Origin: Bacillota bacterium
Lineage (GTDB): Bacteria; Bacillota; Clostridia; Lachnospirales; Lachnospiraceae
NCBI GenBank assembly: GCA_023450835.1
Contig: JAEXGM010000116.1
Location: 19,801 to 83,800 of the forward strand
Direction of reading: 5' to 3'
DNA: 64,000 nucleotides
A program made the position numbers and the translations under genes. The notes below the pieces were generated by a model, which was not told the origin of the DNA, did no database searches, and was given only the letters and a program-made list of their open reading frames with translations. Below are positions 22,361-31,767 of the stretch, in pieces; the stretch's first letter is position 1, and every line of letters begins with the position of its first letter.

Positions 22361-22714
22361 ATGATTGCATTAAATAAAATTACATCAAGTGTAAAAACTT
22401 ATGAGCCCGGTGATAAGCTGGGCTCTGAGTTTTCTGAAAAAGATATAAAAAGGCTGATGAGGCTCAAAGCCGTTGATGGTGCTGCAGATATTGAAGCAGA
22501 TGATGATTCTGACGGAAAATTATTTGGTTCCGGAGAACCGAAATCTTTTCTTAATGAAAAAGAACTGGAAAAGATTCCAAACAAAGAGAAACTTATTGAG
22601 TATGCAGAGAAAATCGGGATAAATGGGCTTGATACAAAGGCCTCTAGAGCAGAACTTACTAACAGCATTCTAAACTATATTGAAGAGCTGGAGGATGGAG
22701 AAGGGCAGGTGTAA
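22361..22714 (+). CDS. head protein with HeH/SAP-like motif, FI-like position (117 aa)
   Basis: The N-terminus (MIALNKITSSVKTYEPGDKL) is followed by an acidic linker and a C-terminal helix-extended-helix motif (KLIEYAEKIGINGLDTKAS), a small nucleic-acid-binding fold common in phage head genes. It occupies the position of lambda FI, which helps terminase dock on the prohead. AGGAGGTGTAGA supports ATG 22361 rather than an upstream ATG inside the capsid gene. Confidence 0.65.
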   Translation: MIALNKITSSVKTYEPGDKLGSEFSEKDIKRLMRLKAVDGAADIEADDDSDGKLFGSGEPKSFLNEKELEKIPNKEKLIEYAEKIGINGLDTKASRAELTNSILNYIEELEDGEGQV

Positions 22715-22717
22715 GAC

Positions 22718-23038
22718 ATGACCTTTAAAGAAGCAGCTGAAGTGGATATGGCGGTATTCTTCAACTTGGAAGAGTTTGCGGAAACCCATAATATTGATGG
22801 TGTCGACATGCCAATTGTTATTGATGAGGCTAAGCTAGAGGAACTAAAGAGCAGTAAGGACATTTATGTTGAAGGAATTCATAAGGCCAGACTGTTATTC
22901 CATGTGAAAAAGCTTGATTTTGGTGGCAAACCGGCAATTGATACAGTAATTGAAATGGATAACAGAACATACCGGGTTATTGATTCTTTGGAGGATTCCG
23001 TAGTAATAACGATTATATTGGGGTGGTATGATGATTGA
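22718..23038 (+). CDS. head-tail connector, FII/Gifsy-2 type (106 aa)
   Basis: Contains the segment FAETHNIDGVDMPIVID typical of the lambda FII / Gifsy-2 connector family, then beta strands to the C-terminus (VVITIILGWYDD). It joins the portal and head completion protein to the tail. It overlaps the next gene by 11 bases. Confidence 0.75.
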   Translation: MTFKEAAEVDMAVFFNLEEFAETHNIDGVDMPIVIDEAKLEELKSSKDIYVEGIHKARLLFHVKKLDFGGKPAIDTVIEMDNRTYRVIDSLEDSVVITIILGWYDD

Positions 23039-23621
23039 ATTTCGTATTGATACACCGGATATCAATGATATAAAAGCCCGTCTTGGTGAATTTTCCAAAC
23101 GTTCTCATGTAGTATTATACCGAGCTGTCAATCGAACTCTGGATGCAACAAAAACTGATATCGCAAGGCAAGCAACTGCAAGGTATTTGGTAAAACAAAA
23201 GACCATTAAGGACACCCTAAAGAGTAAAAAAGCCACAAGTACCAATCCGGTAGGCGTTATTACTTCTAAGGGTAGTCCTATTCCTTTAGTGAATTTTGAT
23301 GTAACTCCAAGAAAAATTCGTAAACGATTTAAAAATGGCCGCTACAGTCCGGCAGTCTATAAAGCTAGGGTATTAAGAAAAAGTACTTTAACTGGTGTAA
23401 ATAGAATGTTTTTTGCTAAAGGACAATTGATGCAACGACCTGAGAATGCCAGCAGGGAGGAAAATAAAAACATCAAGAACTGGATTAAAATGGCATTGTC
23501 TGTTCCACAAATGATTGGAAGTAAAGATGTGTATTCTTCCATACAGCAGCGTTCTATGGAAACTCTGAAAAGAAGGGTAAATCATGAAATTGAATATGAA
23601 ATGCGGAGGTTAAAAAAATGA
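23028..23621 (+). CDS. minor tail protein Z-like (197 aa)
   Basis: Matches the prophage minor tail protein Z pattern: basic, with LYRAVNRTLDATKTDIARQA and a following AR-YLVKQ, and a Lys-rich middle. Lambda gpZ acts in tail completion before head joining. ATG 23031, three bases later, is an equally good start. The predicted charge is strongly positive. Confidence 0.75.
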   Translation: MMIEFRIDTPDINDIKARLGEFSKRSHVVLYRAVNRTLDATKTDIARQATARYLVKQKTIKDTLKSKKATSTNPVGVITSKGSPIPLVNFDVTPRKIRKRFKNGRYSPAVYKARVLRKSTLTGVNRMFFAKGQLMQRPENASREENKNIKNWIKMALSVPQMIGSKDVYSSIQQRSMETLKRRVNHEIEYEMRRLKK

Positions 23622-24082
23622 TACCGGTCTTTCTTCAGGATGCTCTGGTAGAGGAGCTAAAGGAGCTATTTAAAGGATATAAGCTTACAAATTCTAAAAA
23701 AGATTTATCTGACATTAATGTATTTCCTCAGAACCTTCCATTTCGTAAAAAAGATGATGATAGTGTTCCATTCCCTTATATTTTAATATGTCTGGAAGAG
23801 GGGGAAGTACCGGACTACGAGAACTACAATGTCAAGATACATCTGATTATTGGAATCCATGACCCAAATCCCAATGCACAAGGTGATAGAGATGTAATTA
23901 ATATGATTACGAGGATTTACCAGCATTTGTTTGATAAGAAAATCATAGCTGGTAAATATGAAATCATGCATCCATTTGTATGGGTCCTCCAAGACGAGGA
24001 TACACATCCAAAATATATTGGAGGGGTTGAAACTAATTGGAAACTAAAAACTATTTGTCAACAGGAGGTAGATTTTATATGA
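23618..24082 (+). CDS. putative tail terminator/completion protein (154 aa)
   Basis: ATG 23618 overlaps the preceding stop. The protein reads as a mixed alpha/beta fold (PFPYILICLEEGEVPDYENY, KIHLIIGIHDPNPNAQGD, ITRIYQHLF), a pattern seen in gpU-type tail terminators that cap the tube under the head. The position before the sheath gene fits. The family match is moderate and from memory. Confidence 0.6.
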   Translation: MIPVFLQDALVEELKELFKGYKLTNSKKDLSDINVFPQNLPFRKKDDDSVPFPYILICLEEGEVPDYENYNVKIHLIIGIHDPNPNAQGDRDVINMITRIYQHLFDKKIIAGKYEIMHPFVWVLQDEDTHPKYIGGVETNWKLKTICQQEVDFI

Positions 24083-24384
24083 CAGATGAAGATACAAAAG
24101 TGGAAGAAAAATCAACCACTAAAAAAAAGGCTGATTCCAAGAAAAAGGAATCAAGTGAAAAGTGTACTGTAATATATTGCGGACCATCCATTAAAGGGAT
24201 TGTACAGCAATATGCGCACTTCAATAATGTCATACCTAAGAAATTGCAGGAATATGCTGAAACCCACAAACCTGTAGAGAGACTACTTGTTCCTATTGAG
24301 AATCTTGTTGAAACCAAAAGAAATATTATGGTTAAGGGAACTGTAGAAAACATCTCATATTTAGCTATTCAGAAGGGAGAATGA
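24079..24384 (+). CDS. hypothetical protein before the tail sheath gene (101 aa)
   Basis: The first 33 residues are Lys/Glu/Ser low-complexity (KVEEKSTTKKKADSKKKE), followed by a compact domain (CTVIYCGPSIKGIVQQYAHF). Genes of this kind often precede the sheath gene in clostridial myophages. Function unknown. AGGAGG upstream and ATGA overlaps on both sides indicate coupled translation. Confidence 0.6.
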   Translation: MTDEDTKVEEKSTTKKKADSKKKESSEKCTVIYCGPSIKGIVQQYAHFNNVIPKKLQEYAETHKPVERLLVPIENLVETKRNIMVKGTVENISYLAIQKGE

Positions 24385-25841
24385 GCATGAGTTATGAACA
24401 TGGGATAATTTCCAGTGAAAAGCCTACTTCGGTGGCTAAACCGACCGTGATAGAAAGCGCAATCGGAGTAATTTTTGGTACTGCTCCGGTAAACCTCTTG
24501 AGTGATCCATATGGTGCTGTGAATAAACCAATTTTGGTAAGCACATACAATGAAGCAGTAGAGAAAGTCGGATTTTCCTATGACTTCAAAAATTACACTC
24601 TTTGTCAGAGCATATATATACGATTCAAGAAATTTTTCGTGGCACCGGTTGTTTTTGTTAATGTATTAGATCCTAACGTACATAAAACAACGGTTGCCGA
24701 AGAGCCTTTTAATATTACAAATAAGAAAATTGCTATTGACGAACAGGGAATTCTGCTGGATAAAGTAGTAATAAAATCATCTGATGGTAGCACAACTTAT
24801 GTTGACGGTACGGATTACTTGGCATCTTTTACAGATGAGGGTACCGTTGTAATTGCAGTCATTACCGGAGGGGCTATTGGAGCTGCCACCACTGTAAAAG
24901 TAGCATATACCAAGATTGACCCGACAAAAGTTACTCAGGCAGATGTAATTGGAGGCTACGATACGGTAACAAGGAAAAGAAGCGGCATAGAGTGCGTAAA
25001 TATGGTATACCCCATATTGGGATTGGTGCCGTGCCAGCTGCTTGCTCCCGGCTGGTCACATAAGCCTGCAGTTGCTGCCATACTTAGCGCTAAAACAAGA
25101 TTAATTAATGGTTTGCATAATGCCATAAGTATTACGGATATTGACACGGAGGCCGTAGACAGCATTGAAGATTTACTGGATTATAAGGAAGGCAATGGCT
25201 ATGATGACAGCTATAATCTTCCTTGTTATCCGAAGGTTATCGTAGACGGCCATGAAATCTATTATTCAGTTGTAATAGATGCCTGCATTGCAATAACTGA
25301 TAATGCGAACGGTGGACCATATGCATCACCTTCCAATAAAGAAATTTACATTGATGGAACGTGTTTGGAAGGTGGGGATGAAATCTATTTCGATATTACG
25401 GAAGCCAATGAAATAAACGCTGCCGGTATCATGACCGCTCTGAATATGAATGGTTGGAGGAGCTGGGGAAATGAAATGGGTTGTTATCCTAAAAACACCG
25501 ATGTAAAGGATAGATACATTGTATGCCGAAGGGTATACAACTATCAGGACAGCACCTTCAAGTTGAAATTTTTCGCAAGAGTGGACGATCCTACGAATTA
25601 CAGATTGATTGAATCAATTGTAAATTCTGAAAATCTTATTCTGTCCACTTTGGCTTCACAGGGTAAAATAGCAGGAGGAAGTTTGTCATTTGACATAGAT
25701 GAGAATCCACAAGAAAACATTCTTGATGGACACATCATCTTCCATCGGAAGCTTTCCCCCTTCACCCCTGCAAAAGTAATTGAAACGGTTACAGAATTTG
25801 ACCCTACGCTTAACAGCGCAGCATTAACAGGAGGCGAATAA
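24381..25841 (+). CDS. contractile tail sheath protein (486 aa)
   Basis: Begins MSMSYEHGIISSEKPTSVAK and includes the sheath core (GYDTVTRKRSGIECVNMVYP, AAGIMTALNMNGWRSWGNEM), as in P2 FI-type sheaths. It forms the contractile outer tube. Together with the tube, tape measure and baseplate genes it shows the virion is a myovirus despite the lambda-type head. The next gene starts one base after the stop. Confidence 0.93.
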   Translation: MSMSYEHGIISSEKPTSVAKPTVIESAIGVIFGTAPVNLLSDPYGAVNKPILVSTYNEAVEKVGFSYDFKNYTLCQSIYIRFKKFFVAPVVFVNVLDPNVHKTTVAEEPFNITNKKIAIDEQGILLDKVVIKSSDGSTTYVDGTDYLASFTDEGTVVIAVITGGAIGAATTVKVAYTKIDPTKVTQADVIGGYDTVTRKRSGIECVNMVYPILGLVPCQLLAPGWSHKPAVAAILSAKTRLINGLHNAISITDIDTEAVDSIEDLLDYKEGNGYDDSYNLPCYPKVIVDGHEIYYSVVIDACIAITDNANGGPYASPSNKEIYIDGTCLEGGDEIYFDITEANEINAAGIMTALNMNGWRSWGNEMGCYPKNTDVKDRYIVCRRVYNYQDSTFKLKFFARVDDPTNYRLIESIVNSENLILSTLASQGKIAGGSLSFDIDENPQENILDGHIIFHRKLSPFTPAKVIETVTEFDPTLNSAALTGGE

Positions 25842-25842
25842 T

Positions 25843-26364
25843 ATGGCAGGTTACAGAGTACCGGAAGCGGTAAATCTCTTCAATGTTTACAACGGAACAA
25901 GCAGGCAGGTTGGTGTTACAGGCTCGGTAGAATTACCGAGCTTTGCTTATCTGACGAATACAATATCGGCTGCGGGGATGGCTGGAGAGTATGAAGCTCC
26001 AGTTATTGGGCATATCGGTTCACAGACACTCAAAATTCCGTTTGGACAGATTGATGAACAGGAATTCTTTGCAATGGTTGGAGGAGAAAATGATATAGTA
26101 TTGAGAGCGGCGATTCAAACAAGGCAGGTGGATTCTAGTGTTATCGAAATGGTCCCCATGGCAATAACAATCGGAGGGGCTACAAAAGAATTTGAGCCTG
26201 GTACCGTAGAAAAAGGTAAGGCCATGAGTGCCAGTATAACGAAAGAAGTGGCACGTATTAAAATAGTTATTAATAATTTTGTATGCCTTGAATTAGATAA
26301 GTTCAACAGCACTTTTATTATTAACGGAGTAGACATATTTGCGAAAGTGAGGGCAATGGTGTAA
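25843..26364 (+). CDS. tail tube protein, P2 FII-like (173 aa)
   Basis: A beta-rich protein (VPEAVNLFNVYNGTSRQVGV, APVIGHIGSQTLKIPFGQID) matching P2 FII-type major tail tube proteins, which stack as hexamers inside the sheath. The size is right, and it immediately follows the sheath gene. The last base is shared with the next start. Confidence 0.9.
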   Translation: MAGYRVPEAVNLFNVYNGTSRQVGVTGSVELPSFAYLTNTISAAGMAGEYEAPVIGHIGSQTLKIPFGQIDEQEFFAMVGGENDIVLRAAIQTRQVDSSVIEMVPMAITIGGATKEFEPGTVEKGKAMSASITKEVARIKIVINNFVCLELDKFNSTFIINGVDIFAKVRAMV

Positions 26365-26690
26365 TGGAAGATATCTTAACAGGAACAACAGAAATCAAGA
26401 AGAATAGGGTAATAAAATTCAGCAATCCGTACACATTTGAATTAGAGACATTCAATGAAATTGACTTATCAAAATTGGATGACCTTACTACGGATGACTT
26501 AATGAACGCAGAACGTATTTATACTCGTTCTGGCGGAACATCAATAAACCCGGAAACAAGCCTTCTATATAGTATCATTCTCGCTCATATGGCCAGCGAT
26601 AAACCTATTGAATTCTTTGGAAGGTTACCGGCAAAAGAGGCCCTAAAAATCAAGAAAGAAGTTTATAATTTTTTCTACAGAGGGGCCTAA
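26364..26690 (+). CDS. tail assembly chaperone, short form (108 aa)
   Basis: A small acidic protein (SNPYTFELETFNEIDLSKLD, then a helical C-terminus KEALKIKKEVYNFFYRG) between the tube and tape-measure genes, the position of P2 E and lambda G. Near its end a slippery TTTTTTC at 26669-26675 (codons AAT TTT TTC) lets ribosomes slip -1 and continue to 26839, producing a longer chaperone. The chaperones coat the tape measure during tube assembly. Confidence 0.85.
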   Translation: MEDILTGTTEIKKNRVIKFSNPYTFELETFNEIDLSKLDDLTTDDLMNAERIYTRSGGTSINPETSLLYSIILAHMASDKPIEFFGRLPAKEALKIKKEVYNFFYRGA

Positions 26691-26839
26691 CATACGGCTC
26701 CGGTAAAGAGTTGAACCGTATCTGTATTCAAATCTCCATGTCAAGGATGAAAGTAAGCCTGGAGTATTTAAAAAAATTACCGGTTGAAGACCTAATAGAA
26801 TTAACAGAGGAGGTAAGTAAAATTGTCAAAAAGAACTGA
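26364..26839 (+). CDS. tail assembly chaperone, -1 frameshift product (about 158 aa)
   Basis: After the T-TTT-TTC heptamer at 26669-26675 the -1 frame is open for 54 further codons, with coding-like content (TYGSGKELNRICIQISMSRM, then SLEYLKKLPVEDLIELTEEV) and no good start of its own. It ends at 26839, 17 bases inside the tape-measure gene. This mirrors E/E' of P2 and G/GT of lambda, where the frameshift ratio is essential. The slippery site and open frame are visible; use of the site is inferred. Confidence 0.75.
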
Positions 26840-29800
26840 ATATGAACTGCAAATAGCGGTCGGCGGGAAAGTTGATAGTTCCCTTACCAAAAGCGTTAAC
26901 GAAATAAAAGGCGAACTTGGTTCTATGGGCAGTACAATAAAGACGGTGGTTGCGGCAGCGGCCACCGCTTTTACATCTATAAAACTGAAGGAAGCCTTTG
27001 ACGATGTTACAGACGCTTCCAAGGAAATGGAAACCTCCATGGCCGGAGTTGCAAAGGTAGTTGACGGATTGAAGGATAGCAATGGCAAAGTAACGAAGTC
27101 ATATTACGAGATGAAAGATGCCATTATGGATATGTCAACAGAGCTTCCCATGACCTCGGAAAACATAGCTGCCATTATGGAAGCAGCCGGTCAGTCCCAT
27201 ATTGCAAAAAGTGAGTTATTGGACTTCACAGAAACTGCCACGAAGATGGGAATTGCCTTTGATTCCACAGCAGAGCAGGCCGGCGACTGGATGGCAGCCT
27301 GGAGGACAGCACTTGGAATGAATCAGGAGCAGGTCACAACGTTGGCGGACCAGATTAATTACTTGGGCAACACAGGGACTGAAAATGCTGTAAAAATCAG
27401 TGAAGTAATCACCAGAGTAGGCTCCCTGAGCAAAACAGCTAATGTATCCGCTGCTTCTGTTGCGGCTATGGCAGCATCTATGACAAAGGTGGAATCCGAT
27501 GTAGCGGCAACCGGTATCAAAAACTTTACACTTGCCCTTGTTGCCGGAGACAGTGCAACAAAACGTCAGATAAGTGCTTACAAGAAACTTGGCCTTGAAG
27601 CCGGCGCTGTCGCTAAGAATATGCAAGTTGATTCTGAAGGTACTATGATAGATGTATTGGAGAGAGTCAACAAGCTAAGCAAGGAAGAACAGACCTCCAC
27701 CTTGAAGAATCTCTTTGGAAGTGAATCTCTTTCATCCATTGCGCCATTGGCAGCGAATCTGGAAAACCTAAAGGAACAGTTCCATAAGGTTGGTGATGCT
27801 TCTCTTTATGCAGGGAGCATGGAAAAGGAGTACATTTCAGCATCTTCAACCGCTGCTAATGTGGACATTCTTTCTGCAAATAAAGTGGAAAAGATGAAAG
27901 TCCAGATAGGAGATACCTTAGTGTCTCTTTCCACCCTGGCAGCAGAAACCAAGGGAAATCTTGCAGAATCTATCGGAGATTTTGTTCAGGAGCACGGACC
28001 GGAAATAGAAAATACCGTAAGAAATATAGAAGAATCCTTTGAAAAGTTTCTTCCGACAGCCGTAAGGGAATTGAAAGAGTTCGGAAACGGAGCAATGGAT
28101 TTTATTGAACCGGTATATAATTTGATTGAGGAAAATCCTAAGTTATTACCGGATTTCATTGTATCGACCGGAGCGGCCATGGTAACCTACAAAGTCGGAA
28201 AAAATATTGGTGCGATTGCTAAAAATGCAAAGATAGCTGGAAGCCCAATAAAGCTTCTGGCAAGCGTGATTACAAATCCATGGGCACTTGCTATAGGCGC
28301 AACTGCCGGAGCTATTGCTATGATAGCTACATCTGTATATAACGCCAAGAAGGAGTTAAGAGAGGCGGATTTGGCCTCCAGATTCGGTGATATAACATTA
28401 TCGCTGGAAGATTTGGACGAAATAGCCGGCGAGATTATAGCCAGTGATAATCTTGGAAAATTATCAGAATCTTTAAAATCAACAGACACGATAAACGACC
28501 TAAAAAATAGCCTTGATGACACCATGGAAGAACTCAAAAAATTTAATTGGAAAATCAGTATAGGCCTAGAGCTTACAGATGACGAAAAGGCAGCTTATCA
28601 AGCAGCAATCACTAACTTTATAAGCGATTCTCAAAATCTACTTTTGGAAGACCGTTATAAACTAAATATTAATATGGAATTATTTACAGATGGCACGCTT
28701 GAAGGTAAAATCATTCGTGAGAAAATGAATACTTTTTATAATAACAACTATGAAAAGCTTAATAATTTAGGCACTGAACTGCAAAAAGCAGTGAATGATG
28801 CATTTTCTGACGGACTTCTTACAATTGATGAATCTAAAGTTATATCTGATTATATGCAGCAGATGGCAGACCTAAATAAGCAGATAGCAGATGCTAAATT
28901 TGATGCTAAGATGACTGCGCTTGGAACGGAATACACCGGAACTGGACTTACGGCCGATAGCTTTAAGAATTTACAATCTGAGGTGAATGAGCAAGTCTCT
29001 GAAACAAAGCAGGGCTATACCGATGCATTGGCAAGTCAGCTACAAAGCTATAAGGTTGCTTACTCTCAGGGCGGATTATCATCTGATGAATATCAAAAAG
29101 CAACAGACATGGCAAAGCAAGGATATTTAGACCAAGTAAGCGAACTTGAATCAAAAGCATTCAATTTTCAGTATAAAACAATCGTTGGTTCGTACTCTGA
29201 TATTCTTCAAAAAGCCATACCTGAGTTTAACACCATGTTAACAGATGAAGTGACCTCATCTATGGAAGAGGTAAAAACTGACGGGCTATGGGGAAAGGCT
29301 ATGATATCGCTCTATGATGGCATCATGGATTTTGACGGAGTAGACGAAACAGCAAAAGCAAACCTGAAATCTCTTTTCAAAGAACTGCAGCCCAGTCAGG
29401 AATCAATGGAAGATTTAAGACAAAAATATGTCGAAGCTGGAGTGGAAGTACCCCAATGGCTATCAGAAGGCCTACAGAACAGCGCCACTCTTGGAGCACT
29501 GGCAGGAGATGCGGACTCACTTGCAAAAACTGTAGGTATGCAAATAGCAAACTCTCCAGAATACACAAATATGACAAAAGAAGCCTATAATCAGGGAGTT
29601 AACTTAGATAAGGAACTGATAGAAGGCATTGAATACAAAAAACCAGATATTCAATTAACTGTAGGCGGCATATTAACTGATATAAAGGAGACTTTAGAAG
29701 AAGGTGTTGACGTTGAAATTCCGGCTAAAATTACCTTAAAAAATGGAAAGCCTGATTTATCAAATGTTCCACAGACACGGCTGTATAGCTCTTTATTTGG

Positions 29801-30194
29801 AAAACTACAGCATAACGCCAAAGGCAACATTGTGACAAAACCCATTGTTACAACCTTTGCCGAAGAAGGTCCAGAAGCTGCCATCCCTCTTGATGGTTCG
29901 CAAAGAGCGGTTGAACTCTGGTATATGGCCGGACAGATCATGGGGCTGATTAACCGTGATTCATCTTACGGACAACCTTATTCTATTCCTTCGGCATATC
30001 AAACCCTGGCCGGTAGTACGACAAATAACAATGTCAATAATCAGCCATACATAAAAAACGAATATAATATCAATGTGGAAAGTGGAGCTGATGTTAAAAA
30101 GGTGCAGCAAGCTATTACAATAACACAGGCGCAGTTTAATAAAATGATGTCTGCATATAACAAAGATAAAGGCAGGGTGAGTATGAATCAATGA
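26823..30194 (+). CDS. tail tape measure protein (1123 aa)
   Basis: Long protein with an N-terminal TP901-type tape-measure domain (STAEQAGDWMAAWRTALGMN, VTTLADQINYLGNT), a hydrophobic stretch near residues 465-500 (ITNPWALAIGATAGAIAMIA) and long helical segments. It sets tail length and may form the ejection channel. TTG 26823 follows GAGGAGGTAAGTAAAA, with the chaperone frameshift product ending just inside it. The C-terminus carries a conserved FAEEGPEAAIPL segment typical of clostridial tape measures. Confidence 0.92.
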   Translation: MSKRTEYELQIAVGGKVDSSLTKSVNEIKGELGSMGSTIKTVVAAAATAFTSIKLKEAFDDVTDASKEMETSMAGVAKVVDGLKDSNGKVTKSYYEMKDAIMDMSTELPMTSENIAAIMEAAGQSHIAKSELLDFTETATKMGIAFDSTAEQAGDWMAAWRTALGMNQEQVTTLADQINYLGNTGTENAVKISEVITRVGSLSKTANVSAASVAAMAASMTKVESDVAATGIKNFTLALVAGDSATKRQISAYKKLGLEAGAVAKNMQVDSEGTMIDVLERVNKLSKEEQTSTLKNLFGSESLSSIAPLAANLENLKEQFHKVGDASLYAGSMEKEYISASSTAANVDILSANKVEKMKVQIGDTLVSLSTLAAETKGNLAESIGDFVQEHGPEIENTVRNIEESFEKFLPTAVRELKEFGNGAMDFIEPVYNLIEENPKLLPDFIVSTGAAMVTYKVGKNIGAIAKNAKIAGSPIKLLASVITNPWALAIGATAGAIAMIATSVYNAKKELREADLASRFGDITLSLEDLDEIAGEIIASDNLGKLSESLKSTDTINDLKNSLDDTMEELKKFNWKISIGLELTDDEKAAYQAAITNFISDSQNLLLEDRYKLNINMELFTDGTLEGKIIREKMNTFYNNNYEKLNNLGTELQKAVNDAFSDGLLTIDESKVISDYMQQMADLNKQIADAKFDAKMTALGTEYTGTGLTADSFKNLQSEVNEQVSETKQGYTDALASQLQSYKVAYSQGGLSSDEYQKATDMAKQGYLDQVSELESKAFNFQYKTIVGSYSDILQKAIPEFNTMLTDEVTSSMEEVKTDGLWGKAMISLYDGIMDFDGVDETAKANLKSLFKELQPSQESMEDLRQKYVEAGVEVPQWLSEGLQNSATLGALAGDADSLAKTVGMQIANSPEYTNMTKEAYNQGVNLDKELIEGIEYKKPDIQLTVGGILTDIKETLEEGVDVEIPAKITLKNGKPDLSNVPQTRLYSSLFGKLQHNAKGNIVTKPIVTTFAEEGPEAAIPLDGSQRAVELWYMAGQIMGLINRDSSYGQPYSIPSAYQTLAGSTTNNNVNNQPYIKNEYNINVESGADVKKVQQAITITQAQFNKMMSAYNKDKGRVSMNQ

Positions 30195-30391
30195 GTATAT
30201 ATACTACAATCCAAAGCGATACATGGGATATGATAAGTTACAAGGTATATGGTTCTTCAAAATATATAGGCTTGCTCATGAAAAATAACTACGACTTTCT
30301 TGACATTTTTATTTTCAGTGCCGGCATTGAAATCAATGTGCCTGAACTTCAGGACAGCGAACTTGATGATATACCAGAATGGAGGAAATGA
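30191..30391 (+). CDS. tail protein X, LysM-like (66 aa)
   Basis: Matches phage tail protein X: an N-terminal LysM-like module (TIQSDTWDMISYKVYGSSKY) and a proline-containing end (ELDDIPEWRK). In P2-like phages X sits between tape measure and gpD and is part of the hub or tail tip. It overlaps both neighbouring genes. Confidence 0.85.
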   Translation: MSIYTTIQSDTWDMISYKVYGSSKYIGLLMKNNYDFLDIFIFSAGIEINVPELQDSELDDIPEWRK

Positions 30392-31389
30392 TGGGTTCAG
30401 TAAGGGAAGCCTTCATAACGATTTCATACAACGGAAAGAATATTACTGACACGATAAATAAATGCCTTGGAGAAGCTACTTATACGGATGTGGCCAGCGG
30501 AGAGACAGATACGATTTCCTTGATTCTAGCGGACGAAAAACAACGATGGATTAATGCATGGTTTCCGGTTGAAGGAGACTATATATCGGCTGCCATTAAT
30601 CAGAAGAATTGGAGTAAACCAGGTGATAATAAGAAATTAACTTGTGGAAAGTTCCTGATTGATGATTATGATTTCTCAGGCTATCCGGATACTTTCAACC
30701 TGAAAGGTATTTCTTGCCCAATTGATACGGATTTTTCTTCTACTCAAAAGACAAAGACCTGGAATAAAACCACTGTAAAAAGCATAGCATCCAAGCTTGC
30801 AAAATCGGCTGGCATATCTCTGGTATTTGATGCAGCTGATCAGAAGATTGATAAGCAGGAACAAAGTGATAAAACGGACATGGCATTCCTCTTTGAACTG
30901 TGTGAGAGCTATGGTTTTGCAATGAAAATCTACAATTCTAAGCTAATCATATTCAGTGAAGCTGCCTATGAAAAGAAGAAATCCATGGGAACAATCGATA
31001 AGACTGACTGCTCCGGATATTCGTTGACCGGAACGCTGGTAGGAATATATCACGGTGTGTCAATGAAATATACCGATTCTAAGACCAATAAGACCGTTTC
31101 CTATACCTATATGGAAACAGAAGGAAAACGTATCCTGAAGGTGGTTGAGAAAGCCGATAATTTAGCCGATGCGGAGGTAAAAGCGAAGGCAAGGCTAAGA
31201 AAGGCAAATAAAGCCGCCAGAACTATAACACTGGAGTTAAAGGGCAATATAAAGTATGTGGCAGGCACTTGCTATGATGTTACTGGATTCGGTAAATTCA
31301 ACGGTAAATACTACCTTGATAAGGTGATTCATAATTTTAACGATGGCTATACCGTATCATTGCAGATGCATAAGGCACTTACATATTAG
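30391..31389 (+). CDS. tail hub protein, P2 gpD (late control D) family (332 aa)
   Basis: Contains the gpD pattern (SISYNGK-type N-terminus, DTISLILADEKQRWINAWFP, DFSGYPDTFNLKGISCPID, ELCESYGFAMKIYNSKLIIF). It forms the trimeric hub of the baseplate (gp27-like). GGAGG lies six bases before ATG 30391; two upstream in-frame ATGs are too close to the site. The family name reflects sequence only, not a control function. Confidence 0.88.
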   Translation: MGSVREAFITISYNGKNITDTINKCLGEATYTDVASGETDTISLILADEKQRWINAWFPVEGDYISAAINQKNWSKPGDNKKLTCGKFLIDDYDFSGYPDTFNLKGISCPIDTDFSSTQKTKTWNKTTVKSIASKLAKSAGISLVFDAADQKIDKQEQSDKTDMAFLFELCESYGFAMKIYNSKLIIFSEAAYEKKKSMGTIDKTDCSGYSLTGTLVGIYHGVSMKYTDSKTNKTVSYTYMETEGKRILKVVEKADNLADAEVKAKARLRKANKAARTITLELKGNIKYVAGTCYDVTGFGKFNGKYYLDKVIHNFNDGYTVSLQMHKALTY

Positions 31390-31397
31390 GAGGATAT

Positions 31398-31757
31398 ATG
31401 GATTATATAAGAAGAGACACGGTAGAGAGTGTTAACTATCAGGAGGGGACCGTGAGGATTGTACAGGAGGACAGGGATAATGCAGTATCATTTGACCTCC
31501 CGTTAATGAGCTTTGAATATAATCCTCCTGACATTGGTGATATGGTAGTGGCTATTTTCCTTTCAAATGACGGCACACAAGGATTTGTGATAGGAAAGCC
31601 ATACAATGATTCTAACCGCCCAAGAAACGGAATGAAAGGCATTATACGCAAGGATTATGATATAGATGCTTTTGTAGAGTATAACAAAGAGACTAAGACA
31701 CTTACCATTCAGGCTCAGAATATCCTTTTTAAGGGCAATGTATCACAAGTAGAATAG
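31398..31757 (+). CDS. baseplate spike protein, gpV-like OB fold (119 aa)
   Basis: Residues 1-80 show the OB-fold pattern of gpV/gp5 spikes (GTVRIVQEDRDNAVSFDLPL, GDMVVAIFLSNDGTQGFVIG), followed by a short C-terminal beta stretch that would form the spike. AGGAGGATAT precedes ATG 31398. It pierces the cell envelope when the sheath contracts. It is shorter than P2 gpV. Confidence 0.8.
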   Translation: MDYIRRDTVESVNYQEGTVRIVQEDRDNAVSFDLPLMSFEYNPPDIGDMVVAIFLSNDGTQGFVIGKPYNDSNRPRNGMKGIIRKDYDIDAFVEYNKETKTLTIQAQNILFKGNVSQVE

Positions 31758-31767
31758 GGGGGATTTT

